Source: an uncultured Phascolarctobacterium sp. (lineage in GTDB: Bacteria > Bacillota > Negativicutes > Acidaminococcales > Acidaminococcaceae). From it: DNA of 35,055 nucleotides. The stretch is taken from NCBI GenBank assembly GCA_905200645.1, contig CAJKLD010000025.1, positions 1 to 35,055 on the forward strand, given 5' to 3'. The notes below the pieces were generated by a model that saw only the letters and a program-made list of their open reading frames with translations, was not told where the DNA came from and searched no databases. Below are positions 7,480 to 15,559 of this stretch, piece by piece. The first letter of the stretch is position 1. Each line of letters starts with the position of its first letter. Position numbers and translations under genes: made by a program.

Positions 7480-8139
7480 ATGAAAAAATTTTTGCAGATA
7501 GCCGCGGCTTTGGGCTGTGTAGTAACTATGGGAGGATTTTTGATGAACGCAGCTAACGCTCAGGCAGCTGATTTGGAAGTGAAAGCTAAAGCGGCAGCCG
7601 GCGTTCAGAAAAGTCCTTTAGACGCTTTTACTATTGCTCCCGAAAAAATGCGCGCTCCTGGAATGCTGCGGATGCGCGGGCATATAGCGGAAATCAGCGG
7701 CAACAGCGTGCTGATAAAGGGCGAGGGCAATCAAAGTATTGTGGCTATGCTGGACAGCAACACTTATATTATTGAAGGTGCAAAGGGTAAGCTGCGGATG
7801 CCGCGCGCTTTAAAAGCGGGGCAGGAGGTTTTTGCTTATTATTCCGCTCGCATGACGCGCAGCCTGCCGCCACAGACCAAAGCCTTTGCGCTGGTTTTGG
7901 GCAGTCAGGAGGAATATCTGCCGCAATATTTTGTGGTAGACCAAGTGCAGCACGCCGCTGACGGCAGCTTTGTGCGCGTGCTCAACAGTACCAATGACCT
8001 TATCGCCACTATTACTGCCGATGCCTGCGAAAAATTTGCCGATATTCAAGTTGGCGACAAGCTGCTAGTGTGGAGCCGCATGATGACTATGAGCCTGCCG
8101 GGCATGACCAATGCGGAAAAAGTTGTGATTTTACCGTAA
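7480..8139 (+). CDS. secreted protein with two tandem beta-domain repeats
   Basis: A 219-residue exported protein with a clear signal peptide (MKKFLQIAAALGCVVTMGGF, cleavage probably after NAQA near residue 29). The mature part holds two related units of about 70 residues. Each begins with a short strand (GHIAEISGNSVLIKG; YFVVDQVQHAADGSFVRV). Each has a central D.NTYIIE or TADACEKF segment, then AGQEVFAYYSARMTRSLPP or VGDKLLVWSRMMTMSLPG, and each closes with a hydrophobic strand. That internal duplication suggests two OB-like or SH3-like barrels. I recognise no family or enzyme motif. GGAGG precedes ATG 7480. It is probably periplasmic or surface-exposed and monocistronic. Confidence 0.7.
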   Translation: MKKFLQIAAALGCVVTMGGFLMNAANAQAADLEVKAKAAAGVQKSPLDAFTIAPEKMRAPGMLRMRGHIAEISGNSVLIKGEGNQSIVAMLDSNTYIIEGAKGKLRMPRALKAGQEVFAYYSARMTRSLPPQTKAFALVLGSQEEYLPQYFVVDQVQHAADGSFVRVLNSTNDLIATITADACEKFADIQVGDKLLVWSRMMTMSLPGMTNAEKVVILP

Positions 8140-8181
8140 AAAATTACAGCGCTAAATTAAAATTGTAAATGAGGTAGAAGT

Positions 8182-8826
8182 ATGAGAATTTTTATGGATA
8201 CTGCTAATGTAGAAGAAATTGCTCAATATGTAGGTTGGGGCGTAGTTTATGGTGTTACCACCAATCCCAGCCTGATTGCTAAAAGCGGACGCACGCAGGC
8301 GGATGTCATTTCGGAAATAGCCGCTTTGGTTGACGGTCCTGTGAGCGCAGAGGTTATCAGCACCGATTGCGCAGGCATGGTAGAGGAAGCGCGCAAGCTG
8401 GCAAAAATTGCGGCTAACGTAGTAATTAAAATTCCCTGCATTGCAGAGGGCTTGAAGGCAGTAAAAATTCTCAGCGCCGAAGGTATTGAAACTAACGTAA
8501 CCTTGGTTTTCAGTATGTCTCAAGCGCTTTTGGCAGCGCGCGCAGGCGCAACCTACGTAAGTCCTTTTATCGGCCGTTTGGACGATATTGGCGAGGATGG
8601 CGTGCAGCTGGTAGAAAATATCGTCAAGGCCTTTAAACTTTACGGTATTGAGACAGAGGTTATCGCTGCCAGCATCCGTAATTTAGCGCATGTAGAAAAA
8701 GTTATGCTTACAGGTTGCCAAATTGCTACCGTTCCTACCAAGATATTGGCGCAGATGATTGAGCATAAGCTGACGGATAAAGGCTTGGCGCAATTTATGC
8801 AGGATTACCAAAATTCTTTGAAATAA
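8182..8826 (+). CDS. fsa: fructose-6-phosphate aldolase / TalC-type transaldolase
   Basis: A 214-residue class I aldolase, the short FSA/TalC length. It has MRIFMDTANVEEI at the N-terminus, GVTTNPSLIAKSG (residues 24-36), the Schiff-base lysine K83 in VVIKIPCIAEGLKA, TNVTLVFSMSQALLAARAGA, and YVSPFIGRLDDIG, ending with a helical tail. It either transfers dihydroxyacetone between sugar phosphates in the non-oxidative pentose phosphate pathway or cleaves fructose 6-phosphate; sequence alone does not decide, although most Firmicute members are annotated as transaldolases. GAGG precedes ATG 8182. A strong terminator follows at once, so the transcript ends here. Confidence 0.92.
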   Translation: MRIFMDTANVEEIAQYVGWGVVYGVTTNPSLIAKSGRTQADVISEIAALVDGPVSAEVISTDCAGMVEEARKLAKIAANVVIKIPCIAEGLKAVKILSAEGIETNVTLVFSMSQALLAARAGATYVSPFIGRLDDIGEDGVQLVENIVKAFKLYGIETEVIAASIRNLAHVEKVMLTGCQIATVPTKILAQMIEHKLTDKGLAQFMQDYQNSLK

Positions 8827-8837
8827 AAATCAAATAC

Positions 8838-8868
8838 ATGCTCTCCGATCATAGCGTTCGGAGAGCAT
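8838..8868 (+). terminator. intrinsic terminator after fsa
   Basis: An 11-bp perfect stem (8838-8848 with 8858-8868) containing ATGCTCTCCGA, a nine-base loop, then the weakly T-rich TATCTTTTGC. Confidence 0.75.
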
Positions 8869-8890
8869 TATCTTTTGCTAAGGTGATAAA

Positions 8891-9949
8891 ATGTGTTTAA
8901 AAAAATTATGCTGTAAATTATGTATGCTCTTGAGCCTAGTAAGCTTCGGCGCTCTTGGCGGTAACGCAGAAGCGGCTTATGTCCAAAGAGCAGTTTCTAT
9001 TCCGGAGAATTATGCGGCGCAGGAAGTAAAAACAAAATTTGCTGCCGACGGACCGACTCTGCTGTTTTCTGACAGCCCAGAAATGGTTTACCATAGCGGT
9101 ATTTTATATCGCGATACTGTGCAGGGGAAAGTGCGGATTTTTTTCCATCATGTGAATGCAGTGGCCGGGCAGAAAAAATTAGCCATCATGCTGAAAAACG
9201 AAAAAATTCGTCCCGTACACTATAAAATTCTGCGCAGTGGCATAGATGGCCTTTCGTATAGTTATATGAAAGATGGTAAAAAATCGCAGCAAAAATATTT
9301 TGCAGGGCAGCAGAATATTTCTGCAGGAAGCCTTAATTTTGACAGCAGTGTGGAGCTGTTAAGCGGTAAAGGCGTGCTGCTGGCGCAGGATAGGCTGCTG
9401 ACAGGCACTATTGATTTAGAGCTGGACAGGCCGACGCAGATTAGCGTGCTCATGTGCGAGCCGCAGACAGATTTAGCCTTGTTCAACGAAAACGCTGCTA
9501 TTCAGCCCATGGATGAGCATCCGCTGCGCGGAACATTTTTGGGCAGCGATTGGCATTATACGGTGAAGCAGCCTATAACCGGCGACAAGCCCGTGAAGCT
9601 TAAGCTGGCCAGCGGTGAGGAAGGCTTTGCCAAAGGTGTTGACGCTACCACAGGCTTGGCGGCAGAAAATTATGGCAATTATGGCGTAGTTTATAAGGTT
9701 GAGTTTAAAATAGACAGCGAAAAGCCCTTAAGCTTTATTTTTAATCCTATTGGCGGTTATTTTGCGGGTTACGGTATTTTAGAGAGCGGGGGCAGGCGTC
9801 AGCTTGTAAGTATTCCCGATTATGACGTATCCTTAGGCGGAACTATTGAAGAAGCAGTGGAGCTGGCAAAATTAAAAGCAGGCCGTTACAGTTTTATTTG
9901 GTCGCCGCCAGGAGCTTCTAATCTGCCTGTGGAATTGCTTTGGCGTTAA
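8891..9949 (+). CDS. secreted protein of unknown function
   Basis: A 352-residue exported protein. The signal peptide runs to about residue 28 (cysteine-rich start MCLKKLCCKLC, then LLSLVSFGALGGNAEAA). The mature part looks all-beta with alternating short strands, and a GGYFAGYGILESGGRRQLVS stretch lies near the C-terminus. No catalytic motif, repeat or membrane segment is evident, and I do not recognise the family. AAGGTGAT precedes ATG 8891 by a normal distance, and the gene sits between two terminators, so it is monocistronic. A periplasmic or surface role is inference from the signal peptide only. Confidence 0.7.
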   Translation: MCLKKLCCKLCMLLSLVSFGALGGNAEAAYVQRAVSIPENYAAQEVKTKFAADGPTLLFSDSPEMVYHSGILYRDTVQGKVRIFFHHVNAVAGQKKLAIMLKNEKIRPVHYKILRSGIDGLSYSYMKDGKKSQQKYFAGQQNISAGSLNFDSSVELLSGKGVLLAQDRLLTGTIDLELDRPTQISVLMCEPQTDLALFNENAAIQPMDEHPLRGTFLGSDWHYTVKQPITGDKPVKLKLASGEEGFAKGVDATTGLAAENYGNYGVVYKVEFKIDSEKPLSFIFNPIGGYFAGYGILESGGRRQLVSIPDYDVSLGGTIEEAVELAKLKAGRYSFIWSPPGASNLPVELLWR

Positions 9950-9972
9950 AAAAATATGGCTGAATGAAAAAG

Positions 9973-10009
9973 AACGCTCACAATTTTTCCGTAAAGAATT
10001 GTGAGCGTT
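9973..10009. terminator. bidirectional terminator between convergent genes
   Basis: A 13-bp perfect stem (9973-9985, AACGCTCACAATT, with 9997-10009). T-rich sequence follows in both directions, so it serves the + gene ending at 9949 and the minus gene ending at 10055. Confidence 0.8.
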
Positions 10010-10054
10010 TTACTTATTGTTTAGAAATAGATTTGCTAGGGAAAATTACAAATT

Positions 10055-10726
10055 TTACTCTATTTCTATAATTTCGCCGGGATTTACAATCAGCACCTTG
10101 CTGTCGGTTTTGGCTTCTACATCTGCTTTAAAAGCTTTTACATCCTGCGCAATAGGCGGCCAGGTGTTGTAATGGATGGGAATAACTGTTTTAGCGTGTA
10201 AAAATTCGCAGGCGATAGCTGCGTCGTGAGGATCCATGGTGAAATTACCGCCGATGGGCAGAACTGCGTAATCAAAGGAATCAAGACGCGGCAAAAGCTG
10301 CATATCGCTAAACAGCGCCGTATCGCCGGCAAAATAAAGCTTGGTGCCGTAAAAATCAACTACAAAGCCGCAGGCGTGACCGCCGGCAACGCCGGAGCCG
10401 TGGAAAGCTAAGGTTACGCGTACCTTGCCAAAGGGGAACATAAAGGTACCGCCTAGGTGCATTCCGTGAGCTTTACAGCCTGCTTCTGCTGCCATTCCGG
10501 CAATTTCGGCAGTGGAAATGATAGTGGCATCACATTTTTTAGCGATTTCAAAAGCGCTACCAAGATGGTCAAAATGCGCGTGGCTGATAAAAATATAATC
10601 TACTTTGATATCATCTGCTGCTAAACCTTGAGGGTTGCCGTCCAAATAAGGGTCAAAAATAATAGCGGAATTATTTTTGCTGATTGCACAGCAGGCATGA
10701 TTGATGTAATGAAATTTTGCGGTCAT
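10055..10726 (-). CDS. UPF0173 metal-dependent hydrolase (metallo-beta-lactamase fold)
   Basis: A 223-residue protein on the minus strand. HAHFDH (residues 49-54) is the metal-binding signature of the beta-lactamase fold. Further ligands are likely at AFHGSG near 109, at FAGDT near 135, and in PIHYNTWPP near 190. The sequence DPYLDGNP early on and LYFAGDTALFSDM are typical of the UPF0173/YtkL group. The substrate is unknown for the family. Length is normal and there is no signal peptide, so it is cytoplasmic. GGAGG precedes the ATG at 10726, and a good minus-strand promoter lies upstream. Confidence 0.9.
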   Translation of the reverse strand: MTAKFHYINHACCAISKNNSAIIFDPYLDGNPQGLAADDIKVDYIFISHAHFDHLGSAFEIAKKCDATIISTAEIAGMAAEAGCKAHGMHLGGTFMFPFGKVRVTLAFHGSGVAGGHACGFVVDFYGTKLYFAGDTALFSDMQLLPRLDSFDYAVLPIGGNFTMDPHDAAIACEFLHAKTVIPIHYNTWPPIAQDVKAFKADVEAKTDSKVLIVNPGEIIEIE

Positions 10727-10780
10727 AATCTTTCCTCCTTTGAGCTGACAGTGCGCTGGCGCTGCCGTTTTCTTAATAAT

Positions 10781-10809
10781 ATTATACTAAAAATTTGCGG
10801 TTTTGTGAA
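10781..10809 (-). promoter_or_regulatory. minus-strand promoter for the UPF0173 hydrolase
   Basis: Read on the minus strand: TTCACA (10809-10804), a 17-base spacer, TATAAT (10786-10781). It starts transcription about 45 bases ahead of the ATG at 10726. Confidence 0.65.
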
Positions 10810-10951
10810 TTAACGCGCAAGAAGTCTGCGAAAAACTTTACAAGCCGTTACTTTATGGAGTAAAATTATACTAGCGTTTTAGCTGAATTTTTGAGGTGTA
10901 AAGTATAACAAATGTTTGTTTTTGACGCGTTTTGTGACATGAAGTTATATT

Positions 10952-11025
10952 CATACTTTTTCGCAGAGGCAAGACGCGTGCCCTTTAGGGTAAAAAGTAT
11001 GCAAAAAGAGCCTTTACTTGCAGGC
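10952..11025. repeat. hairpin repeat, copy 1 of 2
   Basis: CATACTTTTT (10952-10961) pairs with AAAAAGTATG (10992-11001). The loop contains AAGACGCGTGCCCTTTAGGGT, itself able to fold at CCCTTTAGGG. The unit continues to CTTTACTTGCAGGC (11025). It is closely repeated 102 bases downstream. Confidence 0.75.
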
Positions 11026-11053
11026 GTGCAAGCGCACGCGCAGCGTTTGTTAT

Positions 11054-11124
11054 GATACTTTTCTTGTGGTCAAGACGCGTGCCCTTTAGGGTAAAAGTAT
11101 CCAAAAGAACCCTTACTTGCAGGC
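11054..11124. repeat. hairpin repeat, copy 2 of 2, with compensated stem
   Basis: GATACTTTT (11054-11062) pairs with AAAAGTATC (11093-11101). Compared with copy 1 the outermost pair is G-C instead of C-G and one T/A pair is missing from both arms, so pairing is preserved. The loop again has AAGACGCGTGCCCTTTAGGGT, and the unit ends CCTTACTTGCAGGC. Confidence 0.75.
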
Positions 11125-11314
11125 AGTAAGTCCCACGCGCTTCGGCATGATAACGTCAATTCGCAAAACAAATGCAGATAGCAATGAAGATTATGATAGC
11201 ACGCTGCACGAACGATAGATAAGTTTCTTGCTTACTTTAGTAGCTAAAATCTAGCACGCAATGGTGAGTATTTTAGATGCAGATAAGTACAAATTGCACG
11301 CTAGCGTACAAGCT

Positions 11315-11508
11315 ACTTTGCGGTAGAACGCCAAAGCTTTGCATTGCGAACCGAGATAATCTGGAACCACTAGCCTTGTGGGAGCCGTTGCCCGGTTGCG
11401 ACCGGATAAAGGCGATGCCACTTCGGGGTTCCAAGCTCTATTCTTTGCCGCGCTTTGAAAAGCGCGAGGTTTCTTGCAACTTCTTTGCCTGCAAAGAAGT
11501 TGAATTAA
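11315..11508 (+). repeat. 194-bp interspersed repeat, copy A
   Basis: It begins ACTTTGCGGTAGAACG and ends GCAAAGAAGTTGAATT. It contains two internal palindromes: GCGCTTTGAAAAGCGC, and AACTTCTTTGC against GCAAAGAAGTT. The same unit occurs at 11549-11742 and, reverse-complemented, at 26002-26195, all three at 194 bases. Confidence 0.8.
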
Positions 11509-11548
11509 ATAGGTGCTGACGTTCGCGTGAACGTCGAACGTGCAATTC

Positions 11549-11742
11549 ACTTTGCGGCAGACCGTCAAAGCTTTGTATTGCGAGCCAAAATATACTTGAA
11601 CCACTAGCCTTGCGGGAGCCAATGCCAGGTTACGACCTGATAAAAGCGATGCTGCTTCAGGGTTCTAAGCTCTATTATTTACCGCGCTTTGAAAAGCGCG
11701 AGGTTTCTTACTACTTCTTTGCCTGCAAAGAAGTTGAATAAA
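11549..11742 (+). repeat. 194-bp interspersed repeat, copy B
   Basis: A direct copy of the unit at 11315 with scattered substitutions and the same total length. It ends 17 bases before the start of the glucosaminidase gene, just before its ribosome binding site, so it forms part of that gene's leader. Confidence 0.8.
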
Positions 11743-11759
11743 TCTAGGAGTACAACCTT

Positions 11760-12740
11760 ATGGAATATAAAAAGCTCATTGCTATGTGCGCTGCGGCAAG
11801 TATGTTGCTGGCAGCAGTACAAACAGAAGCGAAAACTAAAAATGTTAATCAGCCAGTAAAATCCAATACTAAAATCACTAATAAAACTTTAAAAAACGGC
11901 AAGCAATCCACTATCATCAAGCCTGGCCCTAAGGGCGGCATCAGCATAGTTACCACTAAAGATTCAGCGGTCAGCAGAGAGAAAAAAAACTTTAAACAAA
12001 ATCCGCTTAAAACAGTGAAAATTAATAAGGATTCCGTAACCGCTAAAAATGTGAAGCCTATGCTGGTGGAGCAGGATGGCAAAAGCTATTTTTTAGGCAC
12101 CGAGCTGCCGCAGGATTATAAAAATATCAGCATTTACGGTGAGGCAGCTGCTTACAAGGAGCAGGCCGTGGCGTTAATTAAGCAGAATAATCCTAATGTG
12201 CGTTTGGCTTGCAGTGTGGAAGAATTGGTTGATTTATACTGGCAGGAGGCGGAGCGCGAAGGCGTGCGTCCCGATTTGGCTTTATGCCAGTCTTTGGTAG
12301 AAACTGGCACTTATGCTTACGGCGGTGACGTACATCATAACCAAAATAATTTTTGCGGGCTGGGAACTACCGGCGGCGGCGTCAAGGGCGCTGTCTTTAA
12401 AACGCCGGAAATTGGCGTGCGTGCCCACATTCAGCATCTTTTAGCCTATACGCAAAATAAACGGCCGAAAACGGCAATTGTTGACCCACGTTACGAACTG
12501 GCGCATAAAATTCGCATGGAACGCGGCGTAGTCAATACTTGGTACGGCCTTAACGGAACTTGGGCTATGGGGGCCTTGTACTGCGAAAAAATTATGGCAA
12601 CCTATCAAAAAATGCTGGCTATGCAAGTAAAAATTCCCAAGGAAAAGCAAGAAGCTAAAAATAAAAAGAAACAAGATAAGCAGGATAAAAAATCTCATCG
12701 TATGCGCGAGCGTATACAAGAAATGTTAAAGGAGAAGTAA
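11760..12740 (+). CDS. secreted glucosaminidase-domain peptidoglycan hydrolase
   Basis: A 326-residue protein with a signal peptide (MEYKKLIAMCAAASMLLAAV, cleavage near residue 24). A basic, low-complexity linker (about 25-110) is followed by a glucosaminidase/flagellar FlgJ-like domain (about 150-290). Domain landmarks are DLYWQEAEREGVRPDLALCQ, then SLVETG with the likely catalytic Glu, then NNFCGLGTTGGGVKGAVF and GVRAHIQHLLAY. The C-terminal 40 residues are almost all Lys/Glu/Gln and probably cell-wall or nucleic-acid charged tail. It cleaves the N-acetylglucosaminyl bond in peptidoglycan. AGGAG lies ahead of ATG 11760. It is followed after two bases by trmL, so it heads the dense + strand block. 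Confidence 0.85.
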   Translation: MEYKKLIAMCAAASMLLAAVQTEAKTKNVNQPVKSNTKITNKTLKNGKQSTIIKPGPKGGISIVTTKDSAVSREKKNFKQNPLKTVKINKDSVTAKNVKPMLVEQDGKSYFLGTELPQDYKNISIYGEAAAYKEQAVALIKQNNPNVRLACSVEELVDLYWQEAEREGVRPDLALCQSLVETGTYAYGGDVHHNQNNFCGLGTTGGGVKGAVFKTPEIGVRAHIQHLLAYTQNKRPKTAIVDPRYELAHKIRMERGVVNTWYGLNGTWAMGALYCEKIMATYQKMLAMQVKIPKEKQEAKNKKKQDKQDKKSHRMRERIQEMLKEK

Positions 12741-12742
12741 TC

Positions 12743-13225
12743 ATGCATATAGTTTTAGTTGAACCGGAAATTCCCGGTAACACCGGAAATATTGCCCGCC
12801 TGTGCGCTGCCACGGGCTGCCATTTGCATTTGGTGCGTCCGCTGGGCTTTTCCGTAGATGATAAATATTTAAAGCGTGCCGGTCTTGACTACTGGCATTT
12901 AGTAGATATTCACTACTATGACAGCGTGTATGATGTTTTAGAAAAATACAAGAATAATTCTAAATTTTTGCTGACCACGAAAGCGCATAAATCTTATGCT
13001 GACGTAAAATATGATGCCGACAGTCTGCTGATTTTTGGCAAGGAAACTGCCGGGCTGCCGGATAAATTGCGCGAGGAGTATGCCGATTCCTGCGTGCGTA
13101 TTCCCATGATTGAAGAAGCGCGCTCTTTAAATTTATCTAATTCCGTGGCGATTGTCGCTTATGAAGCTTTGCGTCAGGTGGATAATTTTGCCGGGCTCAC
13201 TCTTTATGGAGGCGAATATAAATGA
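12743..13225 (+). CDS. trmL: tRNA (cytidine/uridine-34 2'-O)-methyltransferase TrmL
   Basis: A 160-residue SPOUT methyltransferase of the short TrmL type. It has EPEIPGNTGNIARLCAATG at residues 7-25, LIFGKETAGLP near 92-102, and the knot motif IPMIEEARSLNLSNSVAIV near 118-136. The enzyme 2'-O-methylates the wobble base of certain leucine tRNAs using S-adenosylmethionine. AAGGAG inside the end of the preceding gene serves ATG 12743. The gene overlaps the next by four bases (ATGA), indicating translational coupling. Confidence 0.93.
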   Translation: MHIVLVEPEIPGNTGNIARLCAATGCHLHLVRPLGFSVDDKYLKRAGLDYWHLVDIHYYDSVYDVLEKYKNNSKFLLTTKAHKSYADVKYDADSLLIFGKETAGLPDKLREEYADSCVRIPMIEEARSLNLSNSVAIVAYEALRQVDNFAGLTLYGGEYK

Positions 13226-13578
13226 TTATTATTAAAGAATTTGATTTTGACGCAGCGCACTATCTGCCGGAATACAACGGTAAGTGCGAGCGGCTGCACG
13301 GACATACCTACAAGCTGGTGGTGAAGGTGGAAGGAACTCCCGACCACGAGGGTATGGTAATAGATTTTATTAAATTGAAAAATTTGGTAAAGCAGGAGGC
13401 TTTGGCGCATTTGGATCACGCGTGTCTTAACGATATTATTCCCGTGCCTTCTGCGGAAAATATCAGCATTTGGATTTGGCAGAAGCTGGAAAAATTATTG
13501 ACCGGCGACCATTATCGTCTTTATGAAGTAGAAGTTTGGGAAACGCGTACCAGCGGCTGCGTATATCGAGGTGAATAA
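13222..13578 (+). CDS. 6-pyruvoyl-tetrahydropterin synthase family enzyme with Cys-Glu active-site pair (PTPS-III-like)
   Basis: A 118-residue T-fold enzyme. The zinc ligands are H13 (FDAAHYLPE) and H26/H28 (LHGH). The catalytic cysteine C22 is directly followed by E23 in NGKCERLHGH. DHACLND and the C-terminal VEVWETRTSGCVY are typical of the family. The usual bacterial member (QueD) makes 6-carboxytetrahydropterin for queuosine. Homologues in which Glu replaces or accompanies the Cys (PTPS-III) convert dihydroneopterin triphosphate to 6-hydroxymethyl-dihydropterin and replace FolB. Placement directly before folE2, folP and folK, with no folB in the cluster, favours the folate role. It overlaps trmL by four bases. 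QueD activity in addition cannot be excluded. Confidence 0.85.
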   Translation: MIIIKEFDFDAAHYLPEYNGKCERLHGHTYKLVVKVEGTPDHEGMVIDFIKLKNLVKQEALAHLDHACLNDIIPVPSAENISIWIWQKLEKLLTGDHYRLYEVEVWETRTSGCVYRGE

Positions 13579-13579
13579 T

Positions 13580-14347
13580 TTGAAGGACGTACAGAGTGAA
13601 AAGGATTTGCGGCAAATTCCTTTGAAGCATGTAGGCATCAAAGATTTGCGCTGGCCTATTGAATTAAAAGACAGAACTCGCGGCAGTCAGCACACGATAG
13701 CCAAAGTTTTGCTGGCGGTGGATTTGCCTCACGATATGCGCGGCACGCACATGAGCCGTTTTGTAGAATGTCTGCGTACTTTGGGTCCCGTGGGTTTAAA
13801 CGAGATTGAAGATATTTTGGATAAGCTCAAAGAGCATTTGCAGGCGGAAAAAGCTTTTCTGCAATTAGAGTTTCCTTATTTTATTACGAAAACTGCGCCT
13901 GTCAGCGGTATGACTGCGCCGATGGATATTGACTGCGTTTACAAAGCGGAAAAGAGCGAGCGTTTTAAATTAAAAATTACAGCTGTGATGCCAGTACAGA
14001 CTTTGTGTCCTTGTTCTAAGGAAATCAGCGATTACGGCGCTCATAACCAAAGAGCCTGGGCAAAAATAGAAATTGAAGCCAATGAATTGGTGTGGTTGGA
14101 GGAATTGGCAGAAATTGCCGACGCTGCTGCCAGCGCGCCTGTGTATGGTTTGTTAAAGCGTCCCGACGAAAAATTTGTTACGGAGCACGCTTACGAAAAT
14201 CCGCGTTTTGTAGAGGATGCCGTGCGGGAAATTGCGCTGCGTTTGGAAGCTGATAAGCGCATTACTTGGTATCGGACAGAGGTAGAAAGTGTGGAGAGCA
14301 TTCATAATCACAATGCTTTTGCCGTTGTAGAAAAGAGTGAAAAATAA
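13580..14347 (+). CDS. folE2: GTP cyclohydrolase FolE2 (type IB)
   Basis: A 255-residue enzyme making dihydroneopterin triphosphate from GTP, the first step of folate (and queuosine) synthesis. I chose TTG 13580 because GAGGTG (13569-13574) is six bases upstream and the protein then begins MKDVQSEKDLR, the family's usual N-terminus; GTG 13571 would sit inside the binding site. Landmarks are HVGIKDLRWPI (17-27), RGTHMSRFVE (54-63) and CPCSKEISDYG near 143, which holds the metal-binding/catalytic cysteine, followed by HNQRAW. The FolE2 type does not strictly need zinc. The stop overlaps folP by one base. Confidence 0.93.
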   Translation: MKDVQSEKDLRQIPLKHVGIKDLRWPIELKDRTRGSQHTIAKVLLAVDLPHDMRGTHMSRFVECLRTLGPVGLNEIEDILDKLKEHLQAEKAFLQLEFPYFITKTAPVSGMTAPMDIDCVYKAEKSERFKLKITAVMPVQTLCPCSKEISDYGAHNQRAWAKIEIEANELVWLEELAEIADAAASAPVYGLLKRPDEKFVTEHAYENPRFVEDAVREIALRLEADKRITWYRTEVESVESIHNHNAFAVVEKSEK

Positions 14348-15531
14348 TGCTGTTAAAAATAAATCAGGAGCTGCTGCACGAGGCTATCGCTGGTATTGGC
14401 GCGCATCCTGCCAGTCTGCCAATTTTTGCCAACAAGTCGCAGATATTGCCGTACAAATTACTTAAGGTCCGCACGCCTGCCGCAAATATTTTGAAGCAGG
14501 AAATGCTGGCTGCCGGAGGCGATGCCGTAGTGCCCACAGGCTGTATTGTCAATGACGATAAATATGTAGAGGTCTTGCTTTTAGGCACGCGCAAGCAATA
14601 TAATTTGTTGCTGCAAAAATTGGCGCTGATGCCTTATTTTGGCTTAAAGCAGATTGCCGCAGATTTGCAGGTCGCTTTAGCGCCAGAACCTGTAAAAACT
14701 ACCTTGGCAGACGGACGCATTTTAAGCTATGATAAAATGCGTGTCATGGGAATTTTAAATATTACGCCGGATTCTTTTTATGCCGGCAGCCGCGTGCCGC
14801 AAATGGAGCAGGTGCTGGAGCGGGCCGGTCAAATGTTGGAGCAGGGCGCGGATATTTTAGATATTGGCGGCGAATCAACCCGGCCAGGTAGCGACAGCGT
14901 GGACGGCGAGGAGGAACGCAGCCGCGTGCTGCCGGTGATTGCAGTGGTACGCAAAAATTATCCTGACGCAATTATTTCTATTGATACTTATCGCGCGGCT
15001 ACGGCGGAGGCGGCCTTGGCGGCAGGCGCGGATATCATTAACGATATTAGCGCTATGGAAGCGGATGCAGAAATGCCGGCTGTTGCTGTGCGCACGCAAG
15101 CGCCGATTATTTTAATGCACATGCGCGGCACGCCGAAAAATATGCAGCAAAACTGTCAATACCAAAATGTGGTACAGGAGGTTGCCGTTTATTTGGCGCA
15201 GCGCGCACAGTTTTTGCGCGAGCAGGGCGTGGGTGCCGACAAAATTATTTTAGACCCCGGCATCGGCTTTGCCAAAAATGTGGAGCAAAATTTGCTTTTG
15301 ATGCGCGATTTACAAACTTTAACCGGCTTTGGTTACCCAGTACTGTTGGCGGCCTCCCGCAAAAGCACTATCGGCGCAGTTTTAGGCGGAATACCGGCAG
15401 AGGAGCGCTTAGAAGGCACCATTGCCACCAGCTTACAGGCTGTGTACGCAGGCGTACAGATGGTGCGCGTACATGACGTTAAGGAAAATGTGCGGGCTAT
15501 CAGAATGCTGGAAGCTATTTTAAATAAATAG
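14347..15531 (+). CDS. folP: dihydropteroate synthase with N-terminal extension
   Basis: A 394-residue protein, about 120 longer than E. coli FolP. Residues 1-128 form an extra domain seen in some Firmicute DHPS proteins; its role is unknown to me. The TIM barrel follows: MGILNITPDSF (134-144), DILDIGGESTRPG (169-181), ISIDTYRAATAEAA, ADIINDISAM, IILMHMRGTPKNM, IILDPGIGFAKN, PVLLAASRKSTIG and VRVHDVKENVRAI. It condenses 6-hydroxymethyl-dihydropterin diphosphate with p-aminobenzoate and is the sulfonamide target. ATG 14347 overlaps the folE2 stop (TAATG), so the two are coupled. Confidence 0.93.
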   Translation: MLLKINQELLHEAIAGIGAHPASLPIFANKSQILPYKLLKVRTPAANILKQEMLAAGGDAVVPTGCIVNDDKYVEVLLLGTRKQYNLLLQKLALMPYFGLKQIAADLQVALAPEPVKTTLADGRILSYDKMRVMGILNITPDSFYAGSRVPQMEQVLERAGQMLEQGADILDIGGESTRPGSDSVDGEEERSRVLPVIAVVRKNYPDAIISIDTYRAATAEAALAAGADIINDISAMEADAEMPAVAVRTQAPIILMHMRGTPKNMQQNCQYQNVVQEVAVYLAQRAQFLREQGVGADKIILDPGIGFAKNVEQNLLLMRDLQTLTGFGYPVLLAASRKSTIGAVLGGIPAEERLEGTIATSLQAVYAGVQMVRVHDVKENVRAIRMLEAILNK

Positions 15532-15559
15532 CTTAAAAAATTTGTGTAGGTGATGAATA

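Larger units (their letters stand above)
10727..11759. other. 1-kb gene-free stretch filled with repeats
   Basis: No credible gene on either strand. It holds a minus-strand promoter (10781-10809), a pair of 70-74-bp hairpin repeats (10952-11025, 11054-11124) and two direct copies of a 194-bp repeat (11315-11508, 11549-11742). Between the last two is a perfect 7-bp hairpin, GACGTTC (11518-11524) against GAACGTC (11529-11535). I see nothing in 10810-10951 or 11125-11314. Open frames across the 194-bp repeats are by-products that repeat the same peptide twice. Confidence 0.7.

Noticed and set aside
10952..11124. CRISPR array
   Set aside because: There are only two units, each about 70 bases with internal palindromes, no short regular repeats and no cas genes.
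11251..11622. Minus-strand open frame of 123 codons
   Set aside because: It reads through two direct repeats and repeats its own peptide; no ribosome binding site or promoter.
13571..13579. GTG 13571 as the folE2 start
   Set aside because: It lies within GAGGTG, the binding site for TTG 13580, and the latter gives the family's normal N-terminus.
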